A stretch of 38,472 nucleotides of DNA from Phycisphaerales bacterium (GTDB lineage: Bacteria; Planctomycetota; Phycisphaerae; Phycisphaerales; UBA1924): contig JANQQZ010000016.1 of the NCBI GenBank assembly GCA_028284805.1, forward strand, positions 1 through 38,472, given 5' to 3'. This document shows, piece by piece, positions 8,810 through 16,909 of this stretch; positions within the stretch are counted from its first letter, which is position 1; each line of letters opens with the position of its first letter. The notes under the pieces are model-generated. The model did not search any database, was not told the origin of the DNA, and worked only from the letters and a program-made list of their open reading frames with translations. The translations under genes and the position numbers were made by a program.

Positions 8810-9136
8810 TCAGGCCTTGATCGAGGTGATCTTGACGTGCGTGTACTTCTGGCGGTGCCCGGTCTTGCGCCGGTAGCCCTTCTTGGGCTTGAACTTGTAG
8901 ATGTCGAGCTTCTCGCCCTTGACGAGCGGCTCGACGATCTCAGCGGTCACGGACGCGCCGCTGACGTAGGGCTTGCCGATGGTGGTGTTGCCCTCGCCGT
9001 CGCCCGTGAGCAGGACGCGGTCGAAGGTGATGGAATCGCCAGCCTTGGCTGCACCGCCCTCGATGAGGTCGATCACGGTCTCCTGGCCTTCGCTGACCTT
9101 GCGCTGGCCTCCGCCTTCTTCGATGATCGCGTACAT
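8810..9136 (-). CDS. rplU: 50S ribosomal protein L21
   Basis: 108 residues, the normal size of bL21. It begins MYAIIEEGGGQRKV and ends with the typical basic segment FKPKKGYRRKTGHRQKYTHVKI, which binds 23S rRNA domain I. The start at 9136 is supported by AAAGGAA five bases upstream; the longer frame to 9202 lacks homology. In most bacteria rpmA (L27), and often obgE, follow directly; here the next gene is a TPR-sulfotransferase and no L27 is seen in the window. Confidence 0.97.
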   Translation of the reverse strand: MYAIIEEGGGQRKVSEGQETVIDLIEGGAAKAGDSITFDRVLLTGDGEGNTTIGKPYVSGASVTAEIVEPLVKGEKLDIYKFKPKKGYRRKTGHRQKYTHVKITSIKA

Positions 9137-9459
9137 GGCGTTCCTTTCGTCCGCGTCGGCTCGGGGCGGGGGGTCGGTCCCGGCTTCGGTCCCGTCCGGC
9201 ATCGGGCCCGGAGTGTAGGCCCGAGCGTGGCTATGGATCGAGGTCTCGGGGCGTGCAGCCGGATTCCGATAACCCTCCGAGCCTGCTTATCGGGGCTTGG
9301 GGCGCAGGGATGGCGTGGGGACCCGAACGAATGCGAGTGGTGCGTGGCGCATCAGCGGCCCTGGGCTCGATAGCAGACGGGCCCGAGGGGCGGATCCGGC
9401 AGGGGCCGGGTCGCGGCCGAGGGAAGCAGGCGTCGGGGCCCCCGACGGAAGTGAGGTGG
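9137..9459. other. Divergent intergenic region of 323 bases
   Basis: It separates rplU (minus) from the B12-domain gene (plus) and must hold both promoters. A TACACT-like hexamer on the minus strand lies at 9212-9217 but has no convincing -35 partner. No RNA gene, repeat or further reading frame with coding character was recognised. An in-frame upstream extension of the B12-domain gene runs through it but is Gly/Pro/Arg-rich and looks non-coding. Confidence 0.4.
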
Positions 9460-10161
9460 ATGGTGCTGATCCGAGAGACGGAAATCGAGCGGTTCTTCGA
9501 GACGCTGATCGCGGGCGACCGCGTGGCGTCGCGGGACATCGTCAACGAGTATCTGGCCAAGGAGGTCCCACCCGAGGACCTGCTGATCGAGCTCTACTGG
9601 CCGACGTATGAGATGGTGCAGAAGCTACACCGCAGCGACAAGCTGACGAACCTTGCCCACCACTACGCGACGCGTCTGCTGCGGGTGCTCGTCGACCAGA
9701 CCGCCGCCAAGTTCCGCTTCGAGCCGAGCGTGAACCGACGCGTTCTGGCCTTCTGCGGGCCCACGGACCCGGACGAACTGGCAGGGCAGATGGCGGTGGA
9801 TCTGCTGGAGCTGTCGGGCTTCGACGTCAAGTTTGCGGGCGGCGGGATCCCGCGTGACGAGATCCTCTCGCAGGTGCACGAGGAACGGCCAGATGTCCTG
9901 TTGTTGTTTGGGTCTGCGCCGGGCGATCTGCCCGAGATCCGTACGCTGATCGACACCATCCGCGAAATCGGGGCGTGCCACGCGACGCAGATCGCGGTCG
10001 GCGGCGGCGTGTTCAACCGGGCCGAGGGCCTGGCGGAGGAGATCGGCGCGGATGTCTGGGCCGCCGACCCGCTCGAACTCGCTCACGTGCTGATCGAGGA
10101 GCCCTCGCGCCGTGCGACCGAGGACCAGCGGACGGTCGGTCGGAAGCGCAAGGTCGCCTGA
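9460..10161 (+). CDS. Degenerate cobalamin-binding-domain protein
   Basis: 233 residues with the two-part layout of a methionine-synthase/CarH-type B12 module. A helical cap occupies about 5-85 (PTYEMVQKLH...LAHHYATRLL at 48-74), then a Rossmann-like domain at about 94-215 (RRVLAFCGPTDPDELAGQMA; PDVLLLFGSAPGD; QIAVGGGVFN; GADVWAADPLEL). The DxHxxG motif that supplies the lower axial His reads P104-D-E106-L-A-G, so both Asp and His are missing, and the cap Trp is replaced by His57. It may bind a corrinoid in another mode or have lost binding. There is no DNA-binding domain, so it is a stand-alone sensor-like protein. The ATG at 9460 has GAGG just upstream. Confidence 0.75.
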   Translation: MVLIRETEIERFFETLIAGDRVASRDIVNEYLAKEVPPEDLLIELYWPTYEMVQKLHRSDKLTNLAHHYATRLLRVLVDQTAAKFRFEPSVNRRVLAFCGPTDPDELAGQMAVDLLELSGFDVKFAGGGIPRDEILSQVHEERPDVLLLFGSAPGDLPEIRTLIDTIREIGACHATQIAVGGGVFNRAEGLAEEIGADVWAADPLELAHVLIEEPSRRATEDQRTVGRKRKVA

Positions 10162-10193
10162 TAACCAAACAAATTTCTGAAATTCTCACCTCG

Positions 10194-10230
10194 CCGCCCG
10201 GCAGATGCACTCGTCTGCCGGGCGGTTTGC
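10194..10230 (+). terminator. Rho-independent terminator after the B12-domain gene
   Basis: A perfect 12-bp stem CCGCCCGGCAGA (10194-10205) / TCTGCCGGGCGG (10214-10225), loop of eight bases, then TTTGCGTT. It isolates the following sigma-factor operon. Confidence 0.8.
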
Positions 10231-10269
10231 GTTGCAGGGTCAGGTTCCTGCTCAGAGGGAGGACAATGT

Positions 10270-10302
10270 TTGGGCATCCGTCCCCGGATGGGCTGGTATA
10301 TT
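10270..10302 (+). promoter_or_regulatory. Weak promoter candidate of the sigma-factor operon
   Basis: A TATATT hexamer (10297-10302) lies 22 bases before the GTG start of the sigma gene. TTGGGC (10270-10275) is the nearest -35-like sequence, but the 21-base spacing is too long. It is the only AT-rich spot between the terminator and the operon. A leader of only about 15 bases would still hold the ribosome site. Confidence 0.25.
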
Positions 10303-10324
10303 CGAACCGTAAGGAGACGCGCCC

Positions 10325-10957
10325 GTGGCATTCGAACGAGACGAAGAACGCCGACTGATCCGCTTGGCGGCCTCGGGCGATCGCGAGGCGTCCGCGGCCT
10401 TCATCCGCGAATACCAGCCTTCGCTGCGGGCGTATCTGCTCCGCCTTTCCGGGCGTCCGGACATCGCCGAGGACATCGCCCAGGAGGCATTCGTGCGGGT
10501 CCTGACCAACCTGCACCGCTTCGACGATCGCTACCGGTTCTCCACCTGGCTGTTCACCATCGCCAAGCGTCTGTACGTGAACGCGCGTCAGAAGCACGCA
10601 CCGCTGTTCAACACCGAGGCGGTGGCGTACGAGCGTTCGAGCGGGCGCGGCCCGGGCGCACACGCGGCCTCGAACGAGGTGTCCACGCATGTGCGCGACG
10701 CCCTCCAAGAAGCTCTCATGTCCCTCGGTGAAGATCAGCGCGAGATCGTCGTGCTCTTCCATCAGCTCGACTGGCCCATCACCCTGATTGCGCAGCACAT
10801 GGGCATGCCCGAGGGCACGATCAAGAGCCACCTGCACCGGAGCCGCAAGAAGCTGCGCTCGCTGCTGGCTGCGCACGCCCGTCACGGGTCTCGGATGCGC
10901 GAGGCGCTCGCGAGCGAGGAATCGGGTGCCCAGCCCGCGAGGGTGGCGGCACGATGA
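10325..10957 (+). CDS. ECF-type RNA polymerase sigma factor
   Basis: 210 residues. Region 2 (about 22-92) contains DIAEDIAQEAFVRVL and RFSTWLFTIAKRLYVNARQK, the core-binding and -10 recognition helices. Region 4 (about 133-183) contains LGEDQREIVVLFHQLDWPITLIAQHMGMPEGTIKSHLHRSRKKLR, a helix-turn-helix for the -35 element; no region 3 is present, as in ECF factors. The start is GTG with AAGGAG (10311-10316) eight bases upstream. Its stop overlaps the ATG of the following membrane protein (ATGA at 10954-10957), which suggests translational coupling with a regulator. Confidence 0.95.
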   Translation: MAFERDEERRLIRLAASGDREASAAFIREYQPSLRAYLLRLSGRPDIAEDIAQEAFVRVLTNLHRFDDRYRFSTWLFTIAKRLYVNARQKHAPLFNTEAVAYERSSGRGPGAHAASNEVSTHVRDALQEALMSLGEDQREIVVLFHQLDWPITLIAQHMGMPEGTIKSHLHRSRKKLRSLLAAHARHGSRMREALASEESGAQPARVAAR

Positions 10958-11709
10958 GCGGACGGGATCCCAGTTCGTTCGGGGATTCGTTCCAGGATCG
11001 GTCGCGCGACGCGGACGGATCGCTGGAGCTGCCGCTCGAGATGTACTTCGCCGAGGATCGCGGAGACCCCGAGACGGTTGCGGCAAGTGAGTCGCTCGCG
11101 ACCGATGTGCTCGATCGCGTCGGTGCCGAGCGAGGTTTCGTCTCGACGCGCGAGCGAGGGCTGATCCGTGCGTGGCGCGGGTCGCTCCTGGCCCTGTCGG
11201 CATGCGTGCTCCTCGGTGTTGCGGTGGTCGATCGGCTGGGTCTGGCACCGTGGAGCACGGTGCCGGTGGAGGGCCCCGTTTCGGGCCTCTTGTCGTCGAC
11301 GAGCGCTCAGACCGTCGGCACGCTGGAAGAGGCACGTGTGCTGCGAGATCAACTGCTTCGCGTAGTCGCGGTGCCCACTGCCTCGGAGCCCGCGCAGACC
11401 GTGACGGTCACTCTGCGGAGCGAGCAGGCCCAGCCCGGCACACCCGTCCGCGAGCGATCCGGTGGTCCCTACCTGACGGCCGAGGGCTTCGGCACGGCCC
11501 GGATCTCGACGGTGACCACTGTCATCCGCTTCGAGGATGGCTTCTCGGTCCCCGCGATGGCGGGCGAGACATCCGCCGAGCTGCGCTGGCCCGCGTCGCG
11601 AGAGCTGACCGCGTCGGTGGTCTCCTTCGACACGGGCGGGCTGCCCCAGGGGCCCCGGACGCTGTCGCCCGCGTGGTACGCCAAGCGCGCCCCGGACCGG
11701 ACTCGGTGA
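10954..11709 (+). CDS. Single-pass membrane protein, candidate anti-sigma factor
   Basis: 251 residues. An acidic cytoplasmic N-terminal part (1-72) precedes one transmembrane helix at about 75-93 and an exported domain of about 150 residues rich in Thr, Val and Arg. There is no HxxxCxxC zinc anti-sigma motif. The call rests on position: an ATGA overlap with the ECF sigma gene and the cytosolic-TM-extracytoplasmic layout common to membrane anti-sigma factors. Family not recognised. Its own stop overlaps the next start (GTGA), so all three genes are probably co-translated. Confidence 0.6.
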   Translation: MSGRDPSSFGDSFQDRSRDADGSLELPLEMYFAEDRGDPETVAASESLATDVLDRVGAERGFVSTRERGLIRAWRGSLLALSACVLLGVAVVDRLGLAPWSTVPVEGPVSGLLSSTSAQTVGTLEEARVLRDQLLRVVAVPTASEPAQTVTVTLRSEQAQPGTPVRERSGGPYLTAEGFGTARISTVTTVIRFEDGFSVPAMAGETSAELRWPASRELTASVVSFDTGGLPQGPRTLSPAWYAKRAPDRTR

Positions 11710-13157
11710 GCCGCGTTCCGGCTTTCGCACTCTCTCTCTTACTCACCCTTGTCGCCCCGAGCGGTTTGGCTCAGGACGTCTCGGCATGGACCCAACGCGG
11801 GAACGCGGTCTTCGGCGAGCCTGGGGTGTTCGTGGTCGTTGACTCACTCGACACGCAGCTCGCGACGGTCGGCGGTCAGAGAACCGTGGCTTTCGTGCTC
11901 AACGCGGGACTGCTCGACCCCGCGGGATCGACCGCGAAGAGTTGGGCGCAGCTGAGCAAGGCGCTCGACGCGGGGCCCACCGAGGCGATCGAACGTCTGC
12001 TGGGCACGCGGGTCGTGATCGCGTTTCCATCGCTCGGGCTGCCGATGCCGCGGGAATGGGTGATGGCGACATCGGTGTCGCGCGCCGACGCACAGCGCGT
12101 GCTGAAGGGACTCGATGCGGTGCACCGGGGCGTTCTGGCCGGAGCGGCGGTGTTCTCGATCGAACGCGGCGCGTACCGCATGTGCGTGCTCAAGCAAGGG
12201 GGCGACGCCAGGCTGATCGTGCTGGGCCCGGGCGAAGGCGGAGGCCTGTTCGACGGCGCGGTGCGCTCGCTCTCGCAACCCGAGGGGTCGGCGTGGTTCG
12301 CGAGCGGGTGGCCCGCAGGCGGAGGCGGAGGCGTGCTCGTGCGTCTCGAGAGCGGCGAGGCGGCGTCGCTCGCCTACGCACACACCACCGAGACCGGCTG
12401 GGAAGGCGTCGCGATTGCACCGAGCACACTCCCGGCGGATACACCGACCTGGTCGCTCGACGCGGAGTCGATGATCGCGGATGCCTCGCTCGGGATGGTG
12501 GGCTCGATGAACGCGGAGTCGGTTGCCGGATCGCCTCTGGCGCCCTTCCTGGGTCTGAACCGCGCGACGGCGCGGTCGGTGCTGGGCGAGGCATCGTGTC
12601 GGGGAATCGTGCGCGTGTCGACCGATGCCCAGGGGCAGAGCGACGTGGTGCTGGCGCTCGAGACCAAGCCCGAGAGGGCAGCCGAGGTCGACGCGGCGAT
12701 GCGGATGCTCATCGCGGTCGTGACCGGGCGACCCGTGGACGCTCCGGACTTCGCGGGCCGGTTTCCCGGCGCGACACGCTCGGCACCGCTGAGCGGGGGC
12801 TTCTCCGAGAGCATCGGGAGGCTGGTGCTGGGGGACGCGCCGCAGGTGCGGTGGAAGATGTTGAACCGGGAAGACGGCATCGGGCGGCTGGCGGTCCGCG
12901 TGGGTCAGCATTCGGCGAGGACAGAGACGCTCACCGAGGCGCTCACAGGGCTGACAAGAGCGGAGCCCGGGCCATTGGTGTCCGCTGGTCGGCTCGAACC
13001 CGGCCCGGTTGCGGGTCTGGTGGAGCGGGCGGCGGGCGTGCAACGCCCGGTGCTCGGGTGGGCAGACCAGATCGAATCCGTCACCTGGCGGACACGCCGG
13101 ATGGGTGAGGACCGCGTGAAGGCATCGTTCGAGATCGATCTCCGCGGGGGCGGGTGA
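11706..13157 (+). CDS. Large secreted protein of unknown function in the sigma operon
   Basis: 483 residues from GTG at 11706, which shares GTGA with the stop of the preceding gene. A signal peptide covers about 1-22 (ALSLLLTLVAPSGLAQ). The mature protein has no recognised domain; it carries alternating hydrophobic strands and helices, and Gly-rich loops around LGPGEGGGLFDG and PAGGGGGVLVRL. An open frame further upstream (to 11172) overlaps the previous gene in another frame and is not used. By context it is an envelope protein whose production is tied to the ECF sigma factor. Its stop again overlaps a GTG in front of typA. Confidence 0.75.
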   Translation: MSRVPAFALSLLLTLVAPSGLAQDVSAWTQRGNAVFGEPGVFVVVDSLDTQLATVGGQRTVAFVLNAGLLDPAGSTAKSWAQLSKALDAGPTEAIERLLGTRVVIAFPSLGLPMPREWVMATSVSRADAQRVLKGLDAVHRGVLAGAAVFSIERGAYRMCVLKQGGDARLIVLGPGEGGGLFDGAVRSLSQPEGSAWFASGWPAGGGGGVLVRLESGEAASLAYAHTTETGWEGVAIAPSTLPADTPTWSLDAESMIADASLGMVGSMNAESVAGSPLAPFLGLNRATARSVLGEASCRGIVRVSTDAQGQSDVVLALETKPERAAEVDAAMRMLIAVVTGRPVDAPDFAGRFPGATRSAPLSGGFSESIGRLVLGDAPQVRWKMLNREDGIGRLAVRVGQHSARTETLTEALTGLTRAEPGPLVSAGRLEPGPVAGLVERAAGVQRPVLGWADQIESVTWRTRRMGEDRVKASFEIDLRGGG

Positions 13158-13195
13158 GCGACTTCCGGGCTCGGGCTGCGAATGATCCGGGTTCA

Positions 13196-15106
13196 ATGAG
13201 CACCGATCCCGCACACATCCGCAACGTCGCCATCATCGCCCACGTCGATCACGGGAAGACCACTCTGGTCGACCAACTGCTCCAGCAGTCGGGCCAGTTT
13301 CGCCAGGCCGAGCTCGACAAGCTCAAGGGCGGGCAGCACGGTCTGATCATGGACTCGGACCCGCTCGAACGCGAGCGAGGGATCACGATCCTGTCGAAGA
13401 ACTGCGCGGTGACGTACCCCTCGCCCGAGCACGGCGAGATCCGGATCAACATCATCGACACGCCCGGGCACGCAGACTTCGGGGGCGAGGTGGAGCGCGT
13501 GCTGCGGATGGCCGACGGGTGCCTGCTGGTGGTGGACGCGTTCGAGGGCCCGATGCCGCAGACCCGGTTCGTGCTGAGCAAAGCGCTCGAGCTGGGCCTG
13601 AAGCCCGTGGTGATGGTCAACAAATGCGACCGAGCCGAGGCGGACGCGCACCGGGTTGTTGATGAAGTCCTCGGGCTGTTCATCGAGCTCGGTGCGCCCG
13701 ATGATGCGATCGACTTCCCCGTGGTCTACGGCAGCGCGCGCGACGCGTGGGCGGTCGACGACATCGATCACGTGACGATGGAAGAGGCGAAGCGCGGCGA
13801 CCTGCGTCCTGTCTTTGAGGCGATCGTCAAAAACGTGCCCCCGCCTGGCGGCGATGTTAGTGCGCCGCTGCAGATGCTGGTGACCACGCTGGATTACTCC
13901 CAGTACTCGGGGCGGATCGGGATCGGACGGGTGTACAACGGCGCGATCCGCAAGGGCCAGCAGGTGGCGCGGATCACGCGGCCCGACTCAAACGGCAACT
14001 CGAAGACGCAGACTGTCAAGATCGGGCAGGTGCTGCGGTTCAGCGGGCTCGGACGGACCGACGTCGAGGAGGTCTCGGCGGGCGACCTGTGCGCGATCGT
14101 GGGCCTGGACGCGGTCGATATCGGCGACACGCTTGCGGACGTGAACACGCCGGAAGCTCTGCCGCCCGTGCAGGTCGACGAGCCGACGCTGACCATGGTC
14201 TTCCGGATCAACACGAGCCCGTTCGCGGGGCGGGAAGGCGAGTACGTCACGAGCCGCCAACTGAAGGACCGGCTCGAGAAGGAGCTGCAGTCGAATGTTG
14301 CGCTGCGGGTCGAGCCCGGGGCGAGCTCGGACGAGTTCATCGTCTCCGGTCGCGGGCTGCTCCACCTGGGCATCCTGCTCGAGAACATGCGCCGCGAGGG
14401 GTACGAACTGGCGGTGGGCAAGCCCCGGGTGATCGAGAAGTCGATCGAGGGCGTGATGCACGAGCCGGTCGAGGAGCTCGTGGTCGACGTGCCCAACGAG
14501 CAGATGGGCGCGGTGATGGAACTCGTCGGCGCTCGCAAGGGCGAGACGGTCAAGGTCGAGCAGCGGGGCTCGGCGATGACGCACCTGGTGTTCACCATGA
14601 CGAGCCGGGCGCTCATCGGTCTGCGTGGGCGGGTGATGACCGCGACCCAGGGCGAGGCGATCATGCACCACACGCTCAGCGGATACGAGCCCACGGTGCC
14701 CGACCGGTTCCGGCGCATCAACGGCGTGATGATCGCGACCGAGCCCGGGCAGGTGACCGCCTACGCGGTCGAGGGTGCCCACGACCGGGGCGTGCTGTTC
14801 GTGAAGCCCGGCGACCCGATCTACGGCGGGCAGATCGTGGGCGAGCACAACCGGGGGAACGACCTGCCCCTGAACATCGTCCGCCAGAAGAAGCTCGACA
14901 ACATGCGCAGCGCCAACAAAGAGGCGACGGTCACGCTCAAGCAGCCCCGGGAGATGAGCCTGGAAGAGGCGCTCGAGTACATCGAGGACGATGAGCTGGT
15001 GGAGCTGACGCCGACGTCGATCCGGATGCGGAAGATCCTGCTGGACGAGGGCTCGCGGCGCCGCGCGGAGCGGGCAGCGAAGGACAAGGAAGCCGCGGGC
15101 GTCTAG
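13196..15106 (+). CDS. typA: Ribosome-associated GTPase BipA/TypA
   Basis: 636 residues from the ATG at 13196; BipA proteins are usually 605-615. The G domain starts at once: G1 AHVDHGKTTL, switch I ERERGITILSKN, G3 DTPGHADFGGEVER, G4 NKCD. EF-G-like domains II, III and V and the BipA-specific C-terminal domain follow (SGYEPTVPDRFRR; FVKPGDPIYGGQIVGEHNRGNDLPLN; LVELTPTSIRMRK). It is a translational GTPase needed for 50S assembly at low temperature and under stress. An alternative GTG at 13154 overlaps the upstream stop as GTGA and would add 14 residues. Its last four bases, CTAG, also hold the stop of the converging methyltransferase gene. Confidence 0.96.
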   Translation: MSTDPAHIRNVAIIAHVDHGKTTLVDQLLQQSGQFRQAELDKLKGGQHGLIMDSDPLERERGITILSKNCAVTYPSPEHGEIRINIIDTPGHADFGGEVERVLRMADGCLLVVDAFEGPMPQTRFVLSKALELGLKPVVMVNKCDRAEADAHRVVDEVLGLFIELGAPDDAIDFPVVYGSARDAWAVDDIDHVTMEEAKRGDLRPVFEAIVKNVPPPGGDVSAPLQMLVTTLDYSQYSGRIGIGRVYNGAIRKGQQVARITRPDSNGNSKTQTVKIGQVLRFSGLGRTDVEEVSAGDLCAIVGLDAVDIGDTLADVNTPEALPPVQVDEPTLTMVFRINTSPFAGREGEYVTSRQLKDRLEKELQSNVALRVEPGASSDEFIVSGRGLLHLGILLENMRREGYELAVGKPRVIEKSIEGVMHEPVEELVVDVPNEQMGAVMELVGARKGETVKVEQRGSAMTHLVFTMTSRALIGLRGRVMTATQGEAIMHHTLSGYEPTVPDRFRRINGVMIATEPGQVTAYAVEGAHDRGVLFVKPGDPIYGGQIVGEHNRGNDLPLNIVRQKKLDNMRSANKEATVTLKQPREMSLEEALEYIEDDELVELTPTSIRMRKILLDEGSRRRAERAAKDKEAAGV

Positions 15107-15876
15107 GGCTTGACCACCCGCGTGCAGACGCAGACGCCGAAGGTCATCCGTTTCTGCGCGATATCGGTGAAGCCGGCCTCGGTCGCCTGCTCTGCGAGTT
15201 GCTCGCTGGTGAGGAAGGTCTCGACGCTCTTGGGCAGGTAGCGGTAGGCACCGCTGCGGTCGCGTGCGATGAGCGTCGCGGTCCAGGGCATGACACGCTT
15301 GGTGTAAAGATCGTTGCCGACGCGGATGAGCGGGTTGCGGGGCGTGTCGAACTCGAGGATCACGAGCCGCCCGCCTGGCTTCAGGACCCGGAAGAACTCG
15401 GCAAGACCCCGGGCAGGGTCGGAGACGTTGCGGATGCCAAAGGCGATGGACAGGACGTCGAAGGAGGCGTCGTCGTATGGGAGGTCGGTGGCGTCCGCCT
15501 GCTCGTAGGTGACCTTGTCGGCGTATGCCCCGAGCGAGGGCCGCTTGGTGGCTGCGAGGTCGAGCATCTCTTGGGTGAAGTCGGAGCCGACGACCTCGGC
15601 CGCTTCGGTCTTGGCAAAGGCCATCGTGAGGTCACCCGTGCCGCAGGCGCAGTCGAGCACGCGGTCGCCGGGCCTGATGCGTGCCATCCTGACGGCGGCC
15701 CTGCGCCATGCCTGGTCACGCCAGAAGCTGTGCAGGCGGTTGTTGAGGTCATAGGACCGCGCGATGGCGGCGAACATGGCTCGGACGCGTTCTGGCTTGT
15801 CGCCCCGCTCGTGGGGGGAGGAGGCGAGGTCGCGTTCGGACCATGCGGGGGCGGTGGTTGCGGTAGGATCGGGCAT
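15103..15876 (-). CDS. UbiE/MenG-type quinone methyltransferase
   Basis: 257 residues. The class I SAM site is VLDCACGTGD (73-82). UbiE/MenG signatures include MFAAIARSYDLNNRLHSFWRDQAWRR (34-59), ADATDLPYDDASFD, SIAFGIRNVSDP and FRVLKPGGRLVILEFDTP. It catalyses the C-methylation step of menaquinone (and in some bacteria ubiquinone) synthesis; in a planctomycete menaquinone is the likely product. The ATG at 15876 is chosen since the frame upstream has no homology. It is divergent from the M48 peptidase gene and convergent with typA, sharing the 4-base CTAG stop. Confidence 0.93.
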   Translation of the reverse strand: MPDPTATTAPAWSERDLASSPHERGDKPERVRAMFAAIARSYDLNNRLHSFWRDQAWRRAAVRMARIRPGDRVLDCACGTGDLTMAFAKTEAAEVVGSDFTQEMLDLAATKRPSLGAYADKVTYEQADATDLPYDDASFDVLSIAFGIRNVSDPARGLAEFFRVLKPGGRLVILEFDTPRNPLIRVGNDLYTKRVMPWTATLIARDRSGAYRYLPKSVETFLTSEQLAEQATEAGFTDIAQKRMTFGVCVCTRVVKP

Positions 15877-15931
15877 CGTTGATGGTATTCGATGGCCTTG
15901 GGTGTTGGATGCCTGGCACGGGAGGTGCGTG

Positions 15932-16909
15932 ATGCGTCGGACGAGCGGGCTGATAATCGTGATGCTGGCGGCCTCGGCACTGCTTGGCGGGTGCGGGATC
16001 AAGCTGCTCTCGTGGGAGCGTGAGATTGCGATGGGCCTGGAGGCGGCGCCGCAGATGACCGCGGAGTTCGGAGGCGAGACTCCAGACGCGGAGGTGCAGG
16101 CCTACGTCGACGAGGTGGGTCGGCGGCTCTTGGCAGGCGTGGACGAGGACATCCCCGAGGACCTGCCCTGGGAGTTCACGCTCCTCGACTCGGGCGTGAT
16201 CAACGCGTTCGCGCTTCCCGGGGGACAGGTGTACCTGTCGCGTGGGCTCGCGGAGAAGCTGAAGGACGAGGCCGAGATGGCGGGCGTGCTCGGGCACGAG
16301 ATCGGGCACGTGACCGCTCGGCACGGGAACCAGCGGGTCAGCAGCCAGATCCTGTTCAACGCCGGCGTCGCGGGAGCCGCGGTGGCAGTCGGTGTGGCCG
16401 ACAAGGAGTCGAGACTCCGGCGGTACGGCACGGTCGCGGTGCCCGCGCTGGCGGTGGGCGGGAACCTGGTGCTGCTGAGCTACGGGCGGGGGGAGGAGCT
16501 CGAGGCGGACGAACTCGGGATGAAGTACATGGCCGCGGCGGGCTACGACCCAGCGGGGCAGCGCGGCGTGATGGAGACGCTCAAGGCCGCGAGCGGGCCG
16601 CGCTCGACACCCGAGTGGCTGAGCACGCACCCCGCAAGCGACACGCGGATCGATCGCATCGACCGGCTGCTCGCCGAGCAGTACGGCGCGACCCGCAACA
16701 ACCCGAGCTACGTGCGCAACGCGGACGCCTACGAGCGCCGGATGCTCTCGAGGCTGCGCGGCCTCCCGCCCGCGGGGCACGGCTCGACGCAGCAGTCACT
16801 CCTGGACAACCCGGCGCTGTGGTGCGGTCACTGCGCAGTGGCGGCCTCAAGCGAGAAGAACCTCGACCAGTTGTTGCAGGCGATATCGGAGATGTCGGCG
16901 TCGCTGTAA
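15932..16909 (+). CDS. M48-family zinc metallopeptidase lipoprotein
   Basis: 325 residues. A lipobox LLGGC puts the lipidated Cys at 21. The zinc site HEIGH is at 122-126 and the third ligand lies in ELEADELG (Glu193 region), both typical of M48C peptidases such as BepA/LoiP. These act at the outer membrane on misassembled proteins. GGAGG (15921-15925) six bases upstream supports the ATG. The last 27 codons (16828-16909) overlap the 3' end of the converging dipeptidase gene; the tail there (CGHCAVAASSEKNLDQLLQ) does not look like family sequence and is probably run-on. Confidence 0.93.
   Translation: MRRTSGLIIVMLAASALLGGCGIKLLSWEREIAMGLEAAPQMTAEFGGETPDAEVQAYVDEVGRRLLAGVDEDIPEDLPWEFTLLDSGVINAFALPGGQVYLSRGLAEKLKDEAEMAGVLGHEIGHVTARHGNQRVSSQILFNAGVAGAAVAVGVADKESRLRRYGTVAVPALAVGGNLVLLSYGRGEELEADELGMKYMAAAGYDPAGQRGVMETLKAASGPRSTPEWLSTHPASDTRIDRIDRLLAEQYGATRNNPSYVRNADAYERRMLSRLRGLPPAGHGSTQQSLLDNPALWCGHCAVAASSEKNLDQLLQAISEMSASL

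Noticed and set aside
7554-8876. Plus-strand open frame of 440 codons opposite the TPR-sulfotransferase
   Set aside because: Antisense shadow of a gene with intact PAPS motifs and TPR repeats.
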